Positions 22,510 to 34,090 of a stretch of DNA of 64,000 bases are shown in pieces. Where the stretch lies: positions 1,418,574 through 1,482,573 of the forward strand of contig JAJHZJ010000577.1 in NCBI GenBank assembly GCA_023548195.1. The letters are read 5' to 3'. The first letter of the stretch is position 1; each line of letters begins with the position of its first letter. Both the position numbers and the translations under genes were made by a program. This DNA comes from Bettongia penicillata ogilbyi (Eukaryota; Chordata; Mammalia; Diprotodontia; Potoroidae). Below the pieces are notes generated by a model, which saw nothing but the letters and a program-made list of their open reading frames with translations, had not been told where the DNA came from and searched no databases.

Positions 22510-23040
22510 CTTTTCATATTAAATATATCTGGAATAAGTCTGATATCCAAGGTATAGAGAGTTGACAACACAGATCAAAAACCATTTCCCAATAGGAAAA
22601 AAAATGGCCAAAGGATATGAATAGTTTTCCAAAAGGATTGAAAACCATCAATAATCTTATGAAAGATTGTACCAAAACACTAAGAATATGAGAAATTAAA
22701 ATTAAAACAGTATTGAGGTTTGACCTTATTCCCCTCAAATGGGCAACAGTGAAAAAAGATAAAAATAGTCCATGTTGGACTGGTTAGGAAAAGACAGGTC
22801 TGTGAATATAAGTTTTATAAAGCTATGAGTTAGTTCATAGCTTTCTGGGTAGAATTTGGAGTTATGCAAGGAAAGTCAATAAGTTTTTCTTTCTTTTTGC
22901 CCAGCAATTCCAGTACTTAGAAGTTGAAGGGAAAAAAGTTCAGTACATTTGGCACATATTGTGAGTAGCACCTTTTCAGGTAATATAGAAAAAGGCTGAA
23001 AATGTTGGTGGTATGCATTAATTGGGGAGTGACATCAGTT
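22510..23040 (+). pseudogene. L1 ORF2 C-terminal relic
   Basis: Plus-strand words match the end of marsupial L1 ORF2: 'caataggaaaaaaaatggccaaaggatatgaatag', 'aaaaccatcaataatcttatgaaag', 'gagaaattaaaattaaaacag', 'gggcaacagtgaaaaaag'. These correspond to the NGQ/DMNRxF..I.NH.K and RE.QIKT segments. Several frameshifts; not functional. Confidence 0.65.
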
Positions 23041-23044
23041 ATTA

Positions 23045-24035
23045 GTGTTAGTATTTTTCCTACTACCTCCAGGAGAGAAGGGCTTAACAGAATTTTTGAT
23101 CTGCCAAAGGGCAGGTCTCCCTGCATTTCAGCTGTATGGGGGAGATTTAATAATACATCAGAAAAAAAAACCCAACAAGCAAACAACATTCTGCCTACAG
23201 AAGGAAAATCCTATCTCTACATTCTCATCATCTTATATAGGCTTTATATAAGAACTGAAAACTTTTGTGCTGCTGACCATGCATAATTGATGTTGTCTTT
23301 TTAAACTGTCTTTACGAATGAAAATGATATGGTCTCTATCAGGATGGTTTCCAGTGCAACATGTAGCATTCTGCTTGGGGACTAGCTGAGGCAAAATTTC
23401 CTAGCTAATCAGGAGGCAATTAGATTTTGGCTATTATTTCCAAGCTCCCAACTGGGACTGCAAGAAGAAAGTTGTTTGATTAGCATTAAGATGAAAGCTT
23501 TACCAAACCAAATAATTCAGACCCAGGAACTGATTTTATTCTTATTCACTTTCCCAGTCCGCAGTCATAGATAGACAGACAGAGAGACAGACATATAGAT
23601 AGATAGATTTGGATTGATCTATAGATTTAGAAATATAGATATTGTCCCTTAGCACTAGCAAGCTAAGAAAGGAGACATTGTTTTGGTTTGCAAATAAAGT
23701 AAGTGCCATGATGATCAGGTTTGGGGAAGAAAAACTTCTGTGTATGTTTCTAGGTCTTATCTTTGAAATGCTTTTCTTTGTCTCTCTGAAATTTGCTGAT
23801 TTGATGTGGGTATCTGATCTCTGATACCATGGAGGATGAAACTGGTGGATCACTTGATTTCAGGAGTTCTGAACTACTGTAAACTAAGCAGATCCAGTGT
23901 CTGTATTAAATATGGCATGAATACAGTGATCCCTCAAGAAGCGGGGGAGGGAGTAGGATGCCTAAAAGGGGACGAAGTAACCCAGGTCAGAAACTGAGCA
24001 GGTCCAAGCATCTATGCCAATCAGAAGTGGGATTA
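23045..24035. other. Unique non-coding DNA
   Basis: No gene recognised. A (GATA/GACA) tract lies at 23566-23612. The piece 23280-23520 has no repeat signature. Confidence 0.35.
23566..23612. repeat. GATA/GACA microsatellite
   Basis: Short interrupted run of atagatagacagacagagag and related units. Confidence 0.8.
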
Positions 24036-24039
24036 GATG

Positions 24040-24345
24040 ATATACTTTTTTTCCTTTCTTACTGTGTTTTCAGTTTTCTAGAAACACTTCTGTAAGTCTT
24101 AGATTTTCTCCCCTTCCTTCTTCTCTCCCCCTCCCTCCCCAAGACAGCATGCAATTTTATATTGTTTCTATACATACATTCTTACGAAGCACATTTTCAC
24201 ATTACTCATGTTGCATAGTGGAATTAAGATGAACGGAGGAAACCATGAAAAAAAACCAAAGTAAAACCAAACATAACACAAGAAAATATTCTCTGGATAT
24301 AGATGGTAATTAGCACTTCTAACCTGAGTGAGATTGGGGAGGAAA
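24040..24345 (-). repeat. L1 LINE 3'UTR fragment
   Basis: Antisense marsupial L1 3'UTR: 'ctccctccctccccaagacagcatgcaattttatattg', 'cacattttcacattactcatgttgcatagtgg', then 'gaaaaaaaaccaaagtaaaacc'. Confidence 0.6.
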
Positions 24346-24610
<265 letters not shown>

Positions 24611-24819
24611 GCAAGGAAAAAGAAGTTTATTGAAAAGTGGCTTGGAAATGGAGTTAGGGAGTGGGCTGTTATGTGAATCATAAAGCTTCTTTACAATGGC
24701 TGAGTAAGTTTAGCATTTGAGGAAATTTGAGATTGCATATACTAAAATGATTTCCAGGTCATGACTTTGAATGAGTCCTAATGATGGAGGGTGCTAAACA
24801 GATCTTGACTTAGACAATT

Positions 24820-25345
24820 GACATACTACTAATGATACATTTAGGAGACTTAAGTTACTGTATATATTTTGCAATGGCTATAACTAATGAGTCCAAATCT
24901 GAACCTACCCGGCAAATCTATAGCAATTAATTCGTGGGAGGTAAGAAGGAAGCTACCGATGATGCTTAATTTGCATCACTTTTGTTTCCCATCAAAAGTT
25001 GATATTCTTCAGTTGCACTCTAGCAGGGAAAACCTCCAGGCCTGACTGATTAAATATCAGTTTGTTTACAGAGTATATCAGAGACCCACGGTGGTGCCCA
25101 GAGCAATAAAGCCATCAAACAAGATAAATCTGAAAAGTGATGAAATTTGTAGGCGGACCTAAGAGGGAATCTCCTAATTACCATGATTGAGTTTTCTTCA
25201 AATTGAATTTTTACTTCAGAAGATCAACTGAATTGAATAAATGCTAAAAAATCTTAATAATAAGGCTTCAATTTGTTCCAGTTGGTCATTATCGCGCACA
25301 AATTCTGTCAGTCCTCAGCTGAATCAAATTCTTTGCATAAAGAAA
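24820..25345. promoter_or_regulatory. Candidate conserved non-coding element
   Basis: A 500-bp repeat-free block with moderate G+C and transcription-factor-like words: AATTAATT (24925-24932), the octamer ATTTGCAT (24969-24976) inside GATGC-ttaattt-GCATC (24961-24977), and several further TAAT-core words. It differs in texture from the surrounding decayed repeats. Whether it is conserved cannot be judged from one genome. Confidence 0.35.
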
Positions 25346-25409
25346 TATGTAGAAGTTAAATAAACCATCATCGTTATCATCCTCATCTACATCCTCATCA
25401 TCCTCATCA

Positions 25410-25672
25410 TAACAATAGCTAGCAATTATATATATATGTATATATATATGCTTCAAACTTTGCAAGACACTTTATAAATATCTTCTTCCCTTTCATCCTC
25501 ATAAATATCTTTTATCCTCACAACAACACCAAGAGATAGGCACAATTATTATGTCCATTTTAAACTTCAGGAAACAGACAGAGACTAAGTGACTTATTTC
25601 AAGTGGCTATGGTCTGAAGCTGAACTTGAATTTAGGTATTTCTGGTTCCTGGTACAGAGTTCTAGTCCTGAA
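25410..25672 (+). repeat. MIR SINE
   Basis: 'caaactttgcaagacactttataaata', 'tatcctcacaacaacaccaagagataggcacaattattatgtccatttt', then 'gaaacagacagagactaagtgacttattt'. A TATA run lies near its start. Confidence 0.75.
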
Positions 25673-26305
25673 CAACCCTTTCTTCATAATTAAATGAAAG
25701 TGAAAAACAACTACCTTGAAATTCCAATAATGAATTTAGAATTACTTTTCCCCTTTTAGTCTCATTCAGGGCTCTTTGCCTGCCCCTCTTCTTTATTGGA
25801 CTTCTATTGTTAATCCCAGACCAACACGTAGTCTTTTCTTGACTAAATACATGGCAAATTTGATCTATGTGAGAAGTTGGTAATATAAAAACACTAGACA
25901 CTGATTATGTCTAACCAGATGTTGGATAATTCTGAGATTAACCCAACAATTTCCCAGTGAATTTAGAAGGCTTACTTACATTGGTCTGACTGTGCCTAAC
26001 TAAATTCATCATAAAATTGCTCATTCCTGTAGTTCAATTTGATTATGAAAAGATAAATTTGCATTATAGTAAAGTTTACTTGGTACTCAAGGTGCTGGAA
26101 TTATTCTGAATTTAATAAAATTTAAGAGATCATCTCAAAGTTGTAAATAGTTTGGGATCACATCATCTGGATCATCACCTCTGGGCACAAAATCTTCTCT
26201 GTATTTCATGTTCCTTGGATGCTTTTGTTATTTCCCACAATTTACCTTAATAAAACTTGCAACAGTGCATTGCTAAAGGTGGATCACATCTTTTTGGAAC
26301 TGAAT
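25673..26305. other. Unique non-coding DNA
   Basis: No gene or repeat recognised. Confidence 0.35.
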
Positions 26306-26632
26306 TAGAATATATATATATTCTCTATTATATATTATTCTCTATATTATAAAGTCTATATGTCATATATATTTATATATTCTATATGTATGTGTGCTCT
26401 CTATGCAGAATAATATATGCATATAGAGCATATAATATGTGCTTAACCCAGTATGTATGTGCATATGTAACATATGTACAATACATATACTATAGACACA
26501 TATATACACACATATAAATATTAAATATATATTCTAACCTAGTAAGCATAGATATACACACATATATACTGTTTATATACACATATACATACTGAGTTAG
26601 AATATATACACATATACACATATGTGTATGAT
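26306..26632. repeat. TA/TATG/TACA-rich low-complexity region
   Basis: About 320 bp made of ATAT, TATG and CATA units in many partly inverted orders. Confidence 0.8.
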
Positions 26633-26639
26633 GCATGTT

Positions 26640-26768
26640 GTCTCTGCTAATAGAATACTCTTCTTAAGAGTAGACTATTTGATTTTTTTTCTTTGCATCT
26701 CTAGTATGTAACTCAGTGCCAAGCACATGGTATTTACCTAATAAGTACTTATTAATGAATCAAAGCAA
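26640..26768 (+). repeat. L2 LINE 3' end
   Basis: 'agtatgtaactcagtgccaagcacatggtatttacctaataagtacttattaatgaatc' is the L2 terminus. Confidence 0.75.
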
Positions 26769-26769
26769 A

Positions 26770-26890
26770 AGACATGAGACAGTTCCTTTCTCTGTGCCTC
26801 AATTTACACATCTGGAAATGATGGGGCTGGGATAAAGGATCTCTTAAATATCTTATGGCTCCGACAAGTTGTAATCTATTGTAAATTGCT
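26770..26890 (+). repeat. MIR3-like SINE, 3' half
   Basis: 'ttctctgtgcctcaatttacacatctggaaatgatggggctgggataaaggatctc'. Confidence 0.6.
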
Positions 26891-27525
26891 TTGGAACAAA
26901 CCTAAGACTTAGATCACACAGTACTGTAAAAATTTATGAAGCAAAAGGGTAAATTGATTTATTTAGACCATGTCTAAAGAGGCAAAGTTTAAGGGCAAAC
27001 TGATGAATTATTTGGCAAGTAAGAGTAATTCAGATGTATGCCTTTTCCCTCCACATAGAATTCCACCTGAATTTTCCAGATACATACTTCCATTCTCCAT
27101 TTCATTTTTGTTCTTCATTTGCTGAAATGACTTATAAGTGAACTTGGTATCCTTAAAGAAGAAAAAAGAAGTTATTTTATGCTATCCCCCACATACAACA
27201 TATATAAGCAAATTTAGTATTCTAAATTTATACTTGCATTTTTAAAAATTACATCTATCTATAGAGTTGACATTGAAAGTACCATTTCATGAGAATTTAG
27301 GGAAAGTTGGCACAGGTAGGTCCTGAGAGATTTTCTTACCCCTGCTCTGTAACTTATAGAATTGCCTAGAGCACAGTGTAGCAATAGAAATCTTAACAAC
27401 AGATAACTAAGTTAATATGTACCTGAGGTGGGATTTGAACCCTAGGGGGACCAGTACTTCATCCACTACATGATATAGTTTGCTTCTAAAATGTATATTG
27501 GACACTTTTAATTTTTAAATTGGAC
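26890..27525. other. Non-coding DNA with faint SINE traces
   Basis: The words 'gaggtgggatttgaaccctag' at about 27425 suggest a SINE core on the plus strand; otherwise nothing recognised. Confidence 0.3.
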
Positions 27526-27529
27526 ACCT

Positions 27530-27995
27530 TTAAATTTTTTTAAAATTTTTAATTTATGAAATAAAACATGCATTTCCATAACATGGTAGAATAAAAAAAG
27601 ATGATTGCACATGGAACTGCAGATCTATTATGTACAGTTTGCTATTCCTTTTAAATATACAATAAAGTTATGTAATTTTCCTTTTCCTTTTTTTCTTCCT
27701 CCCCACCTTAACCCTGGAGATGGCTACTGTTAGACACAATAGGTTTTTGTTTGTGATATATAGGAATACTGATGATTTATGTGGATTTGTTTTATATCCT
27801 GATACTTTGATAACATTATTAATTGTTTCAATTAACTTTTTGGATGAATCTTTGGAATTTTCTAAGTGTATCATATTATTTACAAAAAGAGATAGTTTTA
27901 CTACCTCATCCCCTATTCTGATTCCTTCTATTTCTTTTTCTTCTCTTAATTGCTATTTGTAGGATTTCCAGTACAATATTGAAAAAAAATTGGTG
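27530..27995 (-). pseudogene. L1 relic: 3'UTR joined to a reverse-transcriptase piece
   Basis: 27540-27715 resembles a LINE 3'UTR (cctcccc, 'ccataacatggtagaataaaaaaag'). From 27735 the minus strand reads LSLFVNNMIHLENSKDSSKK then LIETINNVIKVSGYK, the L1 palm region, with the catalytic FADD changed to FVNN. About 2 kb of ORF2 between these parts is missing, so the copy carries an internal deletion or is two copies side by side. Confidence 0.6.
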
Positions 27996-28149
27996 CCTCA
28001 CATTTTCAAAGTACTTTCACACAAAACTTGCTCTCATTTCTTCATAATTGTAATTTACACTTATAAAGCATGTTTTTTTTCTTTTTTAGCCCTGACCTAT
28101 GATTTTGTTGGTGTAGGAAACTGATATGAGAAAAGTCCTACAACAATGC

Positions 28150-28300
28150 AAATCCACATCTGGTTTGTAATTTGTAGTCTTATAAGGACGCTAGGAGTAA
28201 GGGGACGATAAGTGTCTTGCCCGGGGTCATACAACCAGCATGCATAAAAGGCAGGACTTGACAGATACCAAAGCTGGCTGCGTCCCCACCACCATTCATA
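28150..28300 (+). repeat. SINE fragment
   Basis: 'cttgcccggggtcatacaaccagcatgc' is the conserved 'gacttgcccagggtcacacagc' core; the ends are decayed. Confidence 0.5.
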
Positions 28301-28500
28301 GCATCTTATGATCTTGGGAGTACCTCCTTCACAATGACCCTGTGCAACAGGTGGGATCCCCTACTATTTTGTCATCATTTTGCAGATCAGGAAATTGAGG
28401 CTCTGAGAAGTCAAGAGACTTAATGGTCACAAAGATAGTAAGACTCAGTTGCAGGATTCAAATTTTCTGTCTCCAAGTCCAGTCTTTTTCTCTTATAATA
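28300..28500 (+). repeat. MIR SINE
   Basis: 'ttcacaatgaccctgtgcaacaggtgggatcccctactattttgtcatcattttgcagatcaggaaattgaggctctgag' follows the MIR core. Confidence 0.7.
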
Positions 28501-28580
28501 TGTTTTTCTTCCTGGAAAGCCTGTGAGGTAGACAGAACAGGAATTATTGTCTGTTTTATAGATTATAAAACAGGCTTATA

Positions 28581-28662
28581 AATTGTGACCCAAAGGGTTT
28601 CAGTGCAGTTTTATAAGTTAAAACTAAGTTTAAAACTGCACTAAGACTTTTGGGTCACTCTG
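28581..28662. mobile_element. Mariner-type mini-MITE (about 82 bp)
   Basis: An inverted repeat: GTGACCCAAAGGGTTTCAGT at 28585 and its near complement ending GGGTCAC at 28658, with AGTGCAGTTTTA in both arms and a short loop. The dinucleotide TA flanks both ends (28579-28580 and 28663-28664), as expected for Tc1/mariner. Size and structure are like MADE1, but the ends are not those of MADE1 as I remember it. Confidence 0.6.
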
Positions 28663-28724
28663 TATGTTTTTGCCCACTCTAGAGCTCCACTCATTCAAAT
28701 TGCAACCCTGCTTAATAGATCAAC

Positions 28725-28890
28725 ATGTATTAAGACTACTATGGAAATGTTTTGCAGGATTATGCATGTATAACCTATATTAAATTGCTTACCTTTGCAG
28801 AGGGGGGGAAGAGAGAGGGGGAGGGAGAAAATTTGAAATTAAAAAAAAAATTTTAAATTGTTTTTAAATGCAATTGGGAAAAGTAAAATA
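28725..28890 (+). repeat. Unassigned LINE 3' end
   Basis: 'gttttgcaggattatgcatgtataacctatattaaattgctt', a purine-rich run, then 'gaaattaaaaaaa' and 'gcaattgggaaaagtaaaata'. I remember this order as a marsupial LINE 3' tail but cannot name the family. Confidence 0.4.
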
Positions 28891-28899
28891 TTGCTGAAG

Positions 28900-29148
28900 T
28901 TAAAAAGGATAAGCATTTATTAAGCACTTCCTATATACCAGGTATCGTGCTTATTGCTAGAAATACAAAAAAAATAAAAAGCAAAAGACAGTCCCTATTC
29001 TCAAGAAGTTTACAATCTAATGGGAGAGATGATAGACAAATATATACGAATCAAGCTATATACTAGATAAATAAGAGATAATTAATAGAGGGAAGGTACT
29101 AGAATTAAGAAGGGTTGGGAAAGGCTTTGTAAGGTTTCATAGTCTAAG
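28900..29148 (-). repeat. L2 LINE 3' end
   Basis: Antisense L2: 'taagcatttattaagcacttcctatataccaggtatcgtgctt', 'cagtccctattctcaagaagtttacaatctaatggg', 'gaagggttgggaaaggctttg'. Confidence 0.8.
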
Positions 29149-29149
29149 A

Positions 29150-30875
29150 GTTGTTGTGGGCCAAAAATTTATCACTCTGATGGTGAATTTAGAATTTAGG
29201 CTGATCCTTTGACAATAGCCAGACATCCTTTACTGGTCATTTACTTAGAAGTTTTCCGGTGTGAAATGACCTTCCAAAATGTGTATCTAGAGATTACGAC
29301 CTTTAAGAACCTAGAGATTATGTCACATCAAAATGAGATATTCAAAGAGCAGGCCATGAGATTAAATCTCAGAAATGAGTAAGATTTTCTCATTGAACTG
29401 ATTATGGTGAAAATTAGAACATTGGAAAATGCACTTAAGAATCACGCTTGTGTTGTTTGGAGAGAAATATAAATTGTTACTATATGTTAATAGAAGTATT
29501 CATGGTTTCTCAAATGGCTTCTTGGGTTAGCTTCAACTTTAAATGTTCAAGATTAAATTAAGACATATATTTTACAGGGTAGCATTTATTATGGAGGTAA
29601 TGAGTGTTACTTATTCCATGGATACAGAATGATATTTTCTAGTACAGAACTTGACACAAAATGGCACTCCATAATGCTAGATGACTTGTTGACAAGAGAA
29701 AAAAGATGACCAGATTTGTAGAGGGGGAAAAGGGTTCATGTCACTACCTAAAAAGATTAGTCAGAATATGAGTAAAAATTCTAAAAGAGATAATCCTGCA
29801 AAAATTGAACATCTGGCCACCTGAGATTGCTTGTTCAAAGATGCAGTGATCAAAATGGGACAAAAATTTTTGCACAATTCCTTTTCCCAACCCATGCTGC
29901 ATACAGTTAAAACTAGAAGGTAGATATTTAGTGCATAAAAAGACAAGTTGTGATAAAACCTCATACAATATAAAGAAAATAAGACATCCGCATTTTGGAT
30001 GTTTAATCTCTAAGGTACTTTAAAAAAAACCATTACATATATATTTCTTTCCCTATTCCTTTCAATATTATTGGATGTTAGGAAGTAGGAGGGAAAGAGA
30101 AAGAATTACTTGGGCCAGGAATAATGATTTTTTTTAAAAGGGAGTATTGATAAAACAAGTAATTATGGGTCAGTTCCCTAATCCCATCTCCATTTATTTC
30201 TAAGTCAATCAAAATAAATGCATCTTGGCTCCAGGAAAAACTCAAACCTCAGTCATTCTCTTTCTTCTGATTTGGCATTCTTTATTGTTCATCACAAATG
30301 ACTTTGATTTTAATTTTTAATGAAATATATATTTATTAAGCACATACTATGTGTAAGGTCCCATTATTAAATATGCAGAAATTTCCTGTCATTTTGCAAC
30401 TACGTATCCAGTGCCAGAATAGAAAAGATATTTACTGTTTCCATTTGTACATTTGGATTTGTGTTTGCATAAATGCAAAAAAAACAAAAACAAAAACAAA
30501 ACAAAACCACCAAACCCAAAACCTGGTAAAAAAAAAAAAAAAGAGTCAGTTAAGCCAAAATCAGTTGTATTTCATGGAATTGACTCAAAAAAGAAGCCAA
30601 AAATCTTATTTTGAAGTCAGGGATTCAGAAAGGAAGTTACCCTGAACATTCTTCATAGTCATTTATTATCATAAGCTTGAGTAGTATAAGCCTTTACCAG
30701 CAATACCATTGTGAAAACAATTACTAGCCCAGACCTTTGATGCAGAATTCTCCCAGTGTGAAAATTCCTTCCCCTGATGCATATCAGGAGTTCATGTAAA
30801 ACTTGGTTGTTGTTTCCAACTCTTGGTTGTTGCTTCCAAACTCCATTTAGTTTTTTGTTTTCTAATCTCTAAGAT
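29150..30875. other. Unique non-coding DNA
   Basis: No gene or repeat recognised, apart from an A-rich tract at 30476-30545 and an L2-like scrap 'tatttattaagcacatactatgtg' near 30329-30355. Confidence 0.35.
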
Positions 30876-30879
30876 CCAT

Positions 30880-31105
30880 ACATATTATGAGCCTCCGACC
30901 TGAAGTCATTAGACCTGGCTTCGTGTTCCAGTTCTTAATACTAAGCGACCATGGGAAAGCCACTTAAACCTTTCTGAGCCTCAGTTTTCTCATCGATAAA
31001 ATAGGGTTTCTAATATTTACCCAACTACCTCAAAAAAGTTTTGTGAGGAAAATATTTTGTAATCTTAAAGTGAATTTAGGATTCATAGTGAGATACATAT
31101 AAATA
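30880..31105 (+). repeat. MIR/THER1-like SINE
   Basis: 'agacctggcttcgtgttccag', 'accatgggaaagccacttaaacctttctgagcctcagttttctcatcgataaaatagg', 'ttgtgaggaaaatattttgtaa'. Confidence 0.7.
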
Positions 31106-31109
31106 TGTG

Positions 31110-31488
31110 TATACACACATGCATGCACAAATTTATGTATGTGTATGTGGACATATGTGTTGAGTAATCTGTACCTACATGTAAACACTATGTATGTGTG
31201 TAGATAGATATAGATATGGAAAGAGTGTCAGCATCTATAAATGCTCTCCTATCAATAAATGTATTGAGGTGTAATATTTGTCACTTATCCTTTGGCATTT
31301 ACCCAAGAGATTTGGATCACATTATATTAATTCTTTATGGGCTTCAGGAAAACAGAATCATAATGAATTAATTCTGTGCTATGTTCAACCTCCAGTTAGC
31401 TACTACTGATGCCTCTGCTGCTTCCCAAAAAATATTAGGCTACACTATGGAGCTAGGAGAAGTATTGAAACCAGAATCCACCAAAAAT
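31110..31488. other. Non-coding DNA with TATG/GATA microsatellite
   Basis: Irregular (TATG)n and GATA units at 31110-31220; the rest is unassigned. Confidence 0.4.
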
Positions 31489-31489
31489 T

Positions 31490-32472
31490 CATCCTTACCA
31501 CAGGACTTTAAGCTGTTAGGGGATCATAGGCAAGCCACATAATTTAACTCGGTTTCTGGACTTGTAAAATGCAGGTACAGGCATACCATGTTTTATTGTG
31601 CTTTGCTTAATTGAACTTTGCAGCTACTGCACTTTTTTCTTAATAATTTTTTTGGAATTTGTGGCAACCCTATGTTCATCAAATCTATTAGCACTGTTTT
31701 TCCAACAGTAGGTGCTCACATGATGTCTCTGTGTCACATTTTGATAATTCTTACAATATTTCAAACTTTTTCATTATTATTATATCTATTACAGTCCCCT
31801 GATTGGTGATCTTTGACATTACTACTGTAATTGTTCTGGGCCCCATAAACATGTCCACATAAGACAACAAACTTACGGACAAATGTTGTGTGTGTTTTGA
31901 CTGCTCCACTCACCAGTCATTCCTCATTTCTCTCCTTTTCCTTCGACCTCTCTATTTCGGCAGACAAAACAATATTGAAATTAGGCTACTTATTAACTCT
32001 ACAATTGTTTCTAAATGTTCAGTTGAAAGGAGGAGTAATTTGATATGACAAGCTTCATTGCTGTTTTATTTTAAGAAATTGCCACAGCCACCCCAACTTC
32101 AGTAACCACCAACCTGATTGGTTAATAGTCATCAATATCGAGGTAAGACTCTCCAACAGCGAAACAATTATGACTTACTGAAATCTCAGATGATGTTTAG
32201 CATTTTTTCTTTGAGTAAAAAAGTAGTTTTTCATTAAGGCATGCATTTTTCTAGATACAATACTCTTGCACAATTAACAGACTACAGTATAGTGTAAATA
32301 TATCTCTTATGTGCACTGGGAAACCAAAAAAAAGTGATGAGTCACTTAATTGTGATACTCACTTTATTGCAGTGTTCTAGAACCAAACCCACAATATCTT
32401 TGAGATATGTTTTCATTAGATTAAATGTTCTCTAAGGTCCCTGTCAGCTCATGAAACTCTATGATTTCATGA
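31490..32472 (+). repeat. MIR3-like SINE interrupted by Tigger1
   Basis: The left half (31490-31577: 'caagccacataatttaactcggtttctggacttgtaaaatg') and right half (32416-32472: 'atgttctctaaggtccctgtcagctcatgaaactctatgattt') join into one SINE when the transposon is removed. Confidence 0.65.
31578..32413 (+). mobile_element. Tigger1 deletion derivative (836 bp)
   Basis: The left end CAGGCATACC follows TA (31576-31577), the duplication dinucleotide of pogo/Tigger elements. 31578-32030 matches the Tigger1 5' region (for example 'tttgtggcaaccctatg', 'gtgtctctgtgtcacattttg', 'aatattgaaattaggc'). 32040-32410 matches its 3' region ('ttttaagaaattgccacagccacc', 'gactacagtatagtgtaaa', 'gcactgggaaacc'). 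Almost all of the transposase is missing, so it is non-autonomous. The right terminus is decayed. Confidence 0.85.
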
Positions 32473-32474
32473 CT

Positions 32475-33235
32475 GTTACATGGCTGCCACTGTCCCAACT
32501 CTTTCTTACTACTATCCTAATGACAGCTCACCCCTTATTCCAACAGAAGGGAAAAATGAAGGAAAGGGGAGGGAAGGTTCATATACAACAAAGTAGATTA
32601 TGTTTTTAAAAGGAAGCCTTTGTGTATTTCAAACCAAAGCAGAATGAAAAGACCTTTGTAATAAGGGTAATTTTCTCTGTGAACCCTAAATCACTATAGT
32701 TTATCACCTAGAGTTATTTCTACCTACAGACTTTCCTGACTACATAATCTACAATAATTCTGCACCCCACACCTGCCTCTTAATTCCCATAGCATATATT
32801 AGCTATACCACTCATATATTGGGCCATATTGAGTTTGAGACACCGAACAGTGTTTCCTGTGATGCCAAAGTATGTATTGCTATAAATTCCTTTCTCTGTA
32901 ATGGCAAGATTCTCCAAGTGATGCCATATGGATGGGAATCATAGAACACAATGATCTTGGAAGGAATGAAGATTTTAAATAACCCAAAGGGCCATGGAAA
33001 AATATGTGGCACATATGAGCAAGCTACCGCATGTCACTAATAAATGACAGTATAAATGGTCTTATCAAATTATCCCCAAGAAAACATGAGAACTGACTCA
33101 TGTGCATTAGAAAATTTATGGAAAACACAGGAATCACATAGGATGAGTGAAACCTCTTAATCTACCCTAGGGGAGGGATTTAAATATAAATATATTTCCT
33201 GTTGACATTAATCATGTACCACCTTGCCTTTTAAA
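32475..33235. other. Unique non-coding DNA
   Basis: No gene or repeat recognised. Confidence 0.35.
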
Positions 33236-33239
33236 GTTC

Positions 33240-33390
33240 CCATATCTGGATTCATAATCTTGTTGACAAGATTATAAGCTCCTTGAAGGAAGAAAATCTC
33301 CTTTTGGTTCATGACATCTGGAACAAAGCTATACACGCAACAGATATGTTCAACAAGCAATTGTTAAATTGAATTTAACTTTCAATTTAA
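33240..33390 (+). repeat. L2 LINE 3' end with an inverted repeat
   Basis: 'gattataagctccttgaaggaagaaaatctccttttggttc' is L2. Its start holds a perfect inverted repeat, ATAATCTTGT-tg-ACAAGATTAT (33254-33275). Confidence 0.55.
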
Positions 33391-33589
33391 AAAATAGCCT
33401 TCTAAGAATGTGAGAATGACATGGTCACTCTGAGATTTAATAATTTTTTGCTTCTGAGAATAAAATCTCAGTTCTAGACCAATGATAATATAAAGTAAAT
33501 TTTTTTGGAGGGGAGGCCAAAATTATGATGCCAGTGGTGTAAGGAAATCCTACTTTCCAAGCAGATTGACAACTTTTATGTAGTAAAGT

Positions 33590-33722
33590 ATTAGAGTTTC
33601 ATGGGGCACAGAGAGGCTATTTAACCCAGAATCACACTGCCAGAATGTATCGGAGGTGGAATTTGAACTCAGGTCTTTCTGATCTTGAAGGTTGGCTCTC
33701 TATGCCACCTCTGAAAAGTCAT
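33590..33722 (+). repeat. MIR SINE, 3' half
   Basis: 'gcacagagaggctatttaacccagaatcacactgcc' and 'ggtggaatttgaactcaggtctttctgatc'. Confidence 0.65.
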
Positions 33723-33879
33723 AATCCTATGCATGTTATAAAAATGTTATAATAAATTGTTTGTCCTACTTTTCAGACATTAAACTGAAATTAGAACAAG
33801 TCAATTGGCTGTATATATGGTGGTGGTAAGATACATGTGTGTGCACACACACGTGTATGCACACGTATTTGATGATAGG

Positions 33880-34090
33880 TGCTTAGAAGATCAGGTTTGG
33901 AGACAAGAAAAACTGTGTTCAAATCTATCCTCAAATGGTTGCTAGTACTTTTCTAAGTCTCTGTATGCCTCAGTTTCCTAATCTATAAAATAAGGATAAT
34001 AGTAGCACCTACCTCTCAAGGTTGTTGTGAAGATAAAGTGAGATATGCAAACCTTAAAAGGCAATGTATGAGAGTTATTCTTATTTCTAG
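33880..34090 (+). repeat. MIR/THER1-like SINE
   Basis: 'gtgttcaaatctatcctc', 'atgcctcagtttcctaatctataaaataaggataatagtagcacctacctctcaaggttgttgtg', 'gcaatgtatgagagttattc'. Confidence 0.8.
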
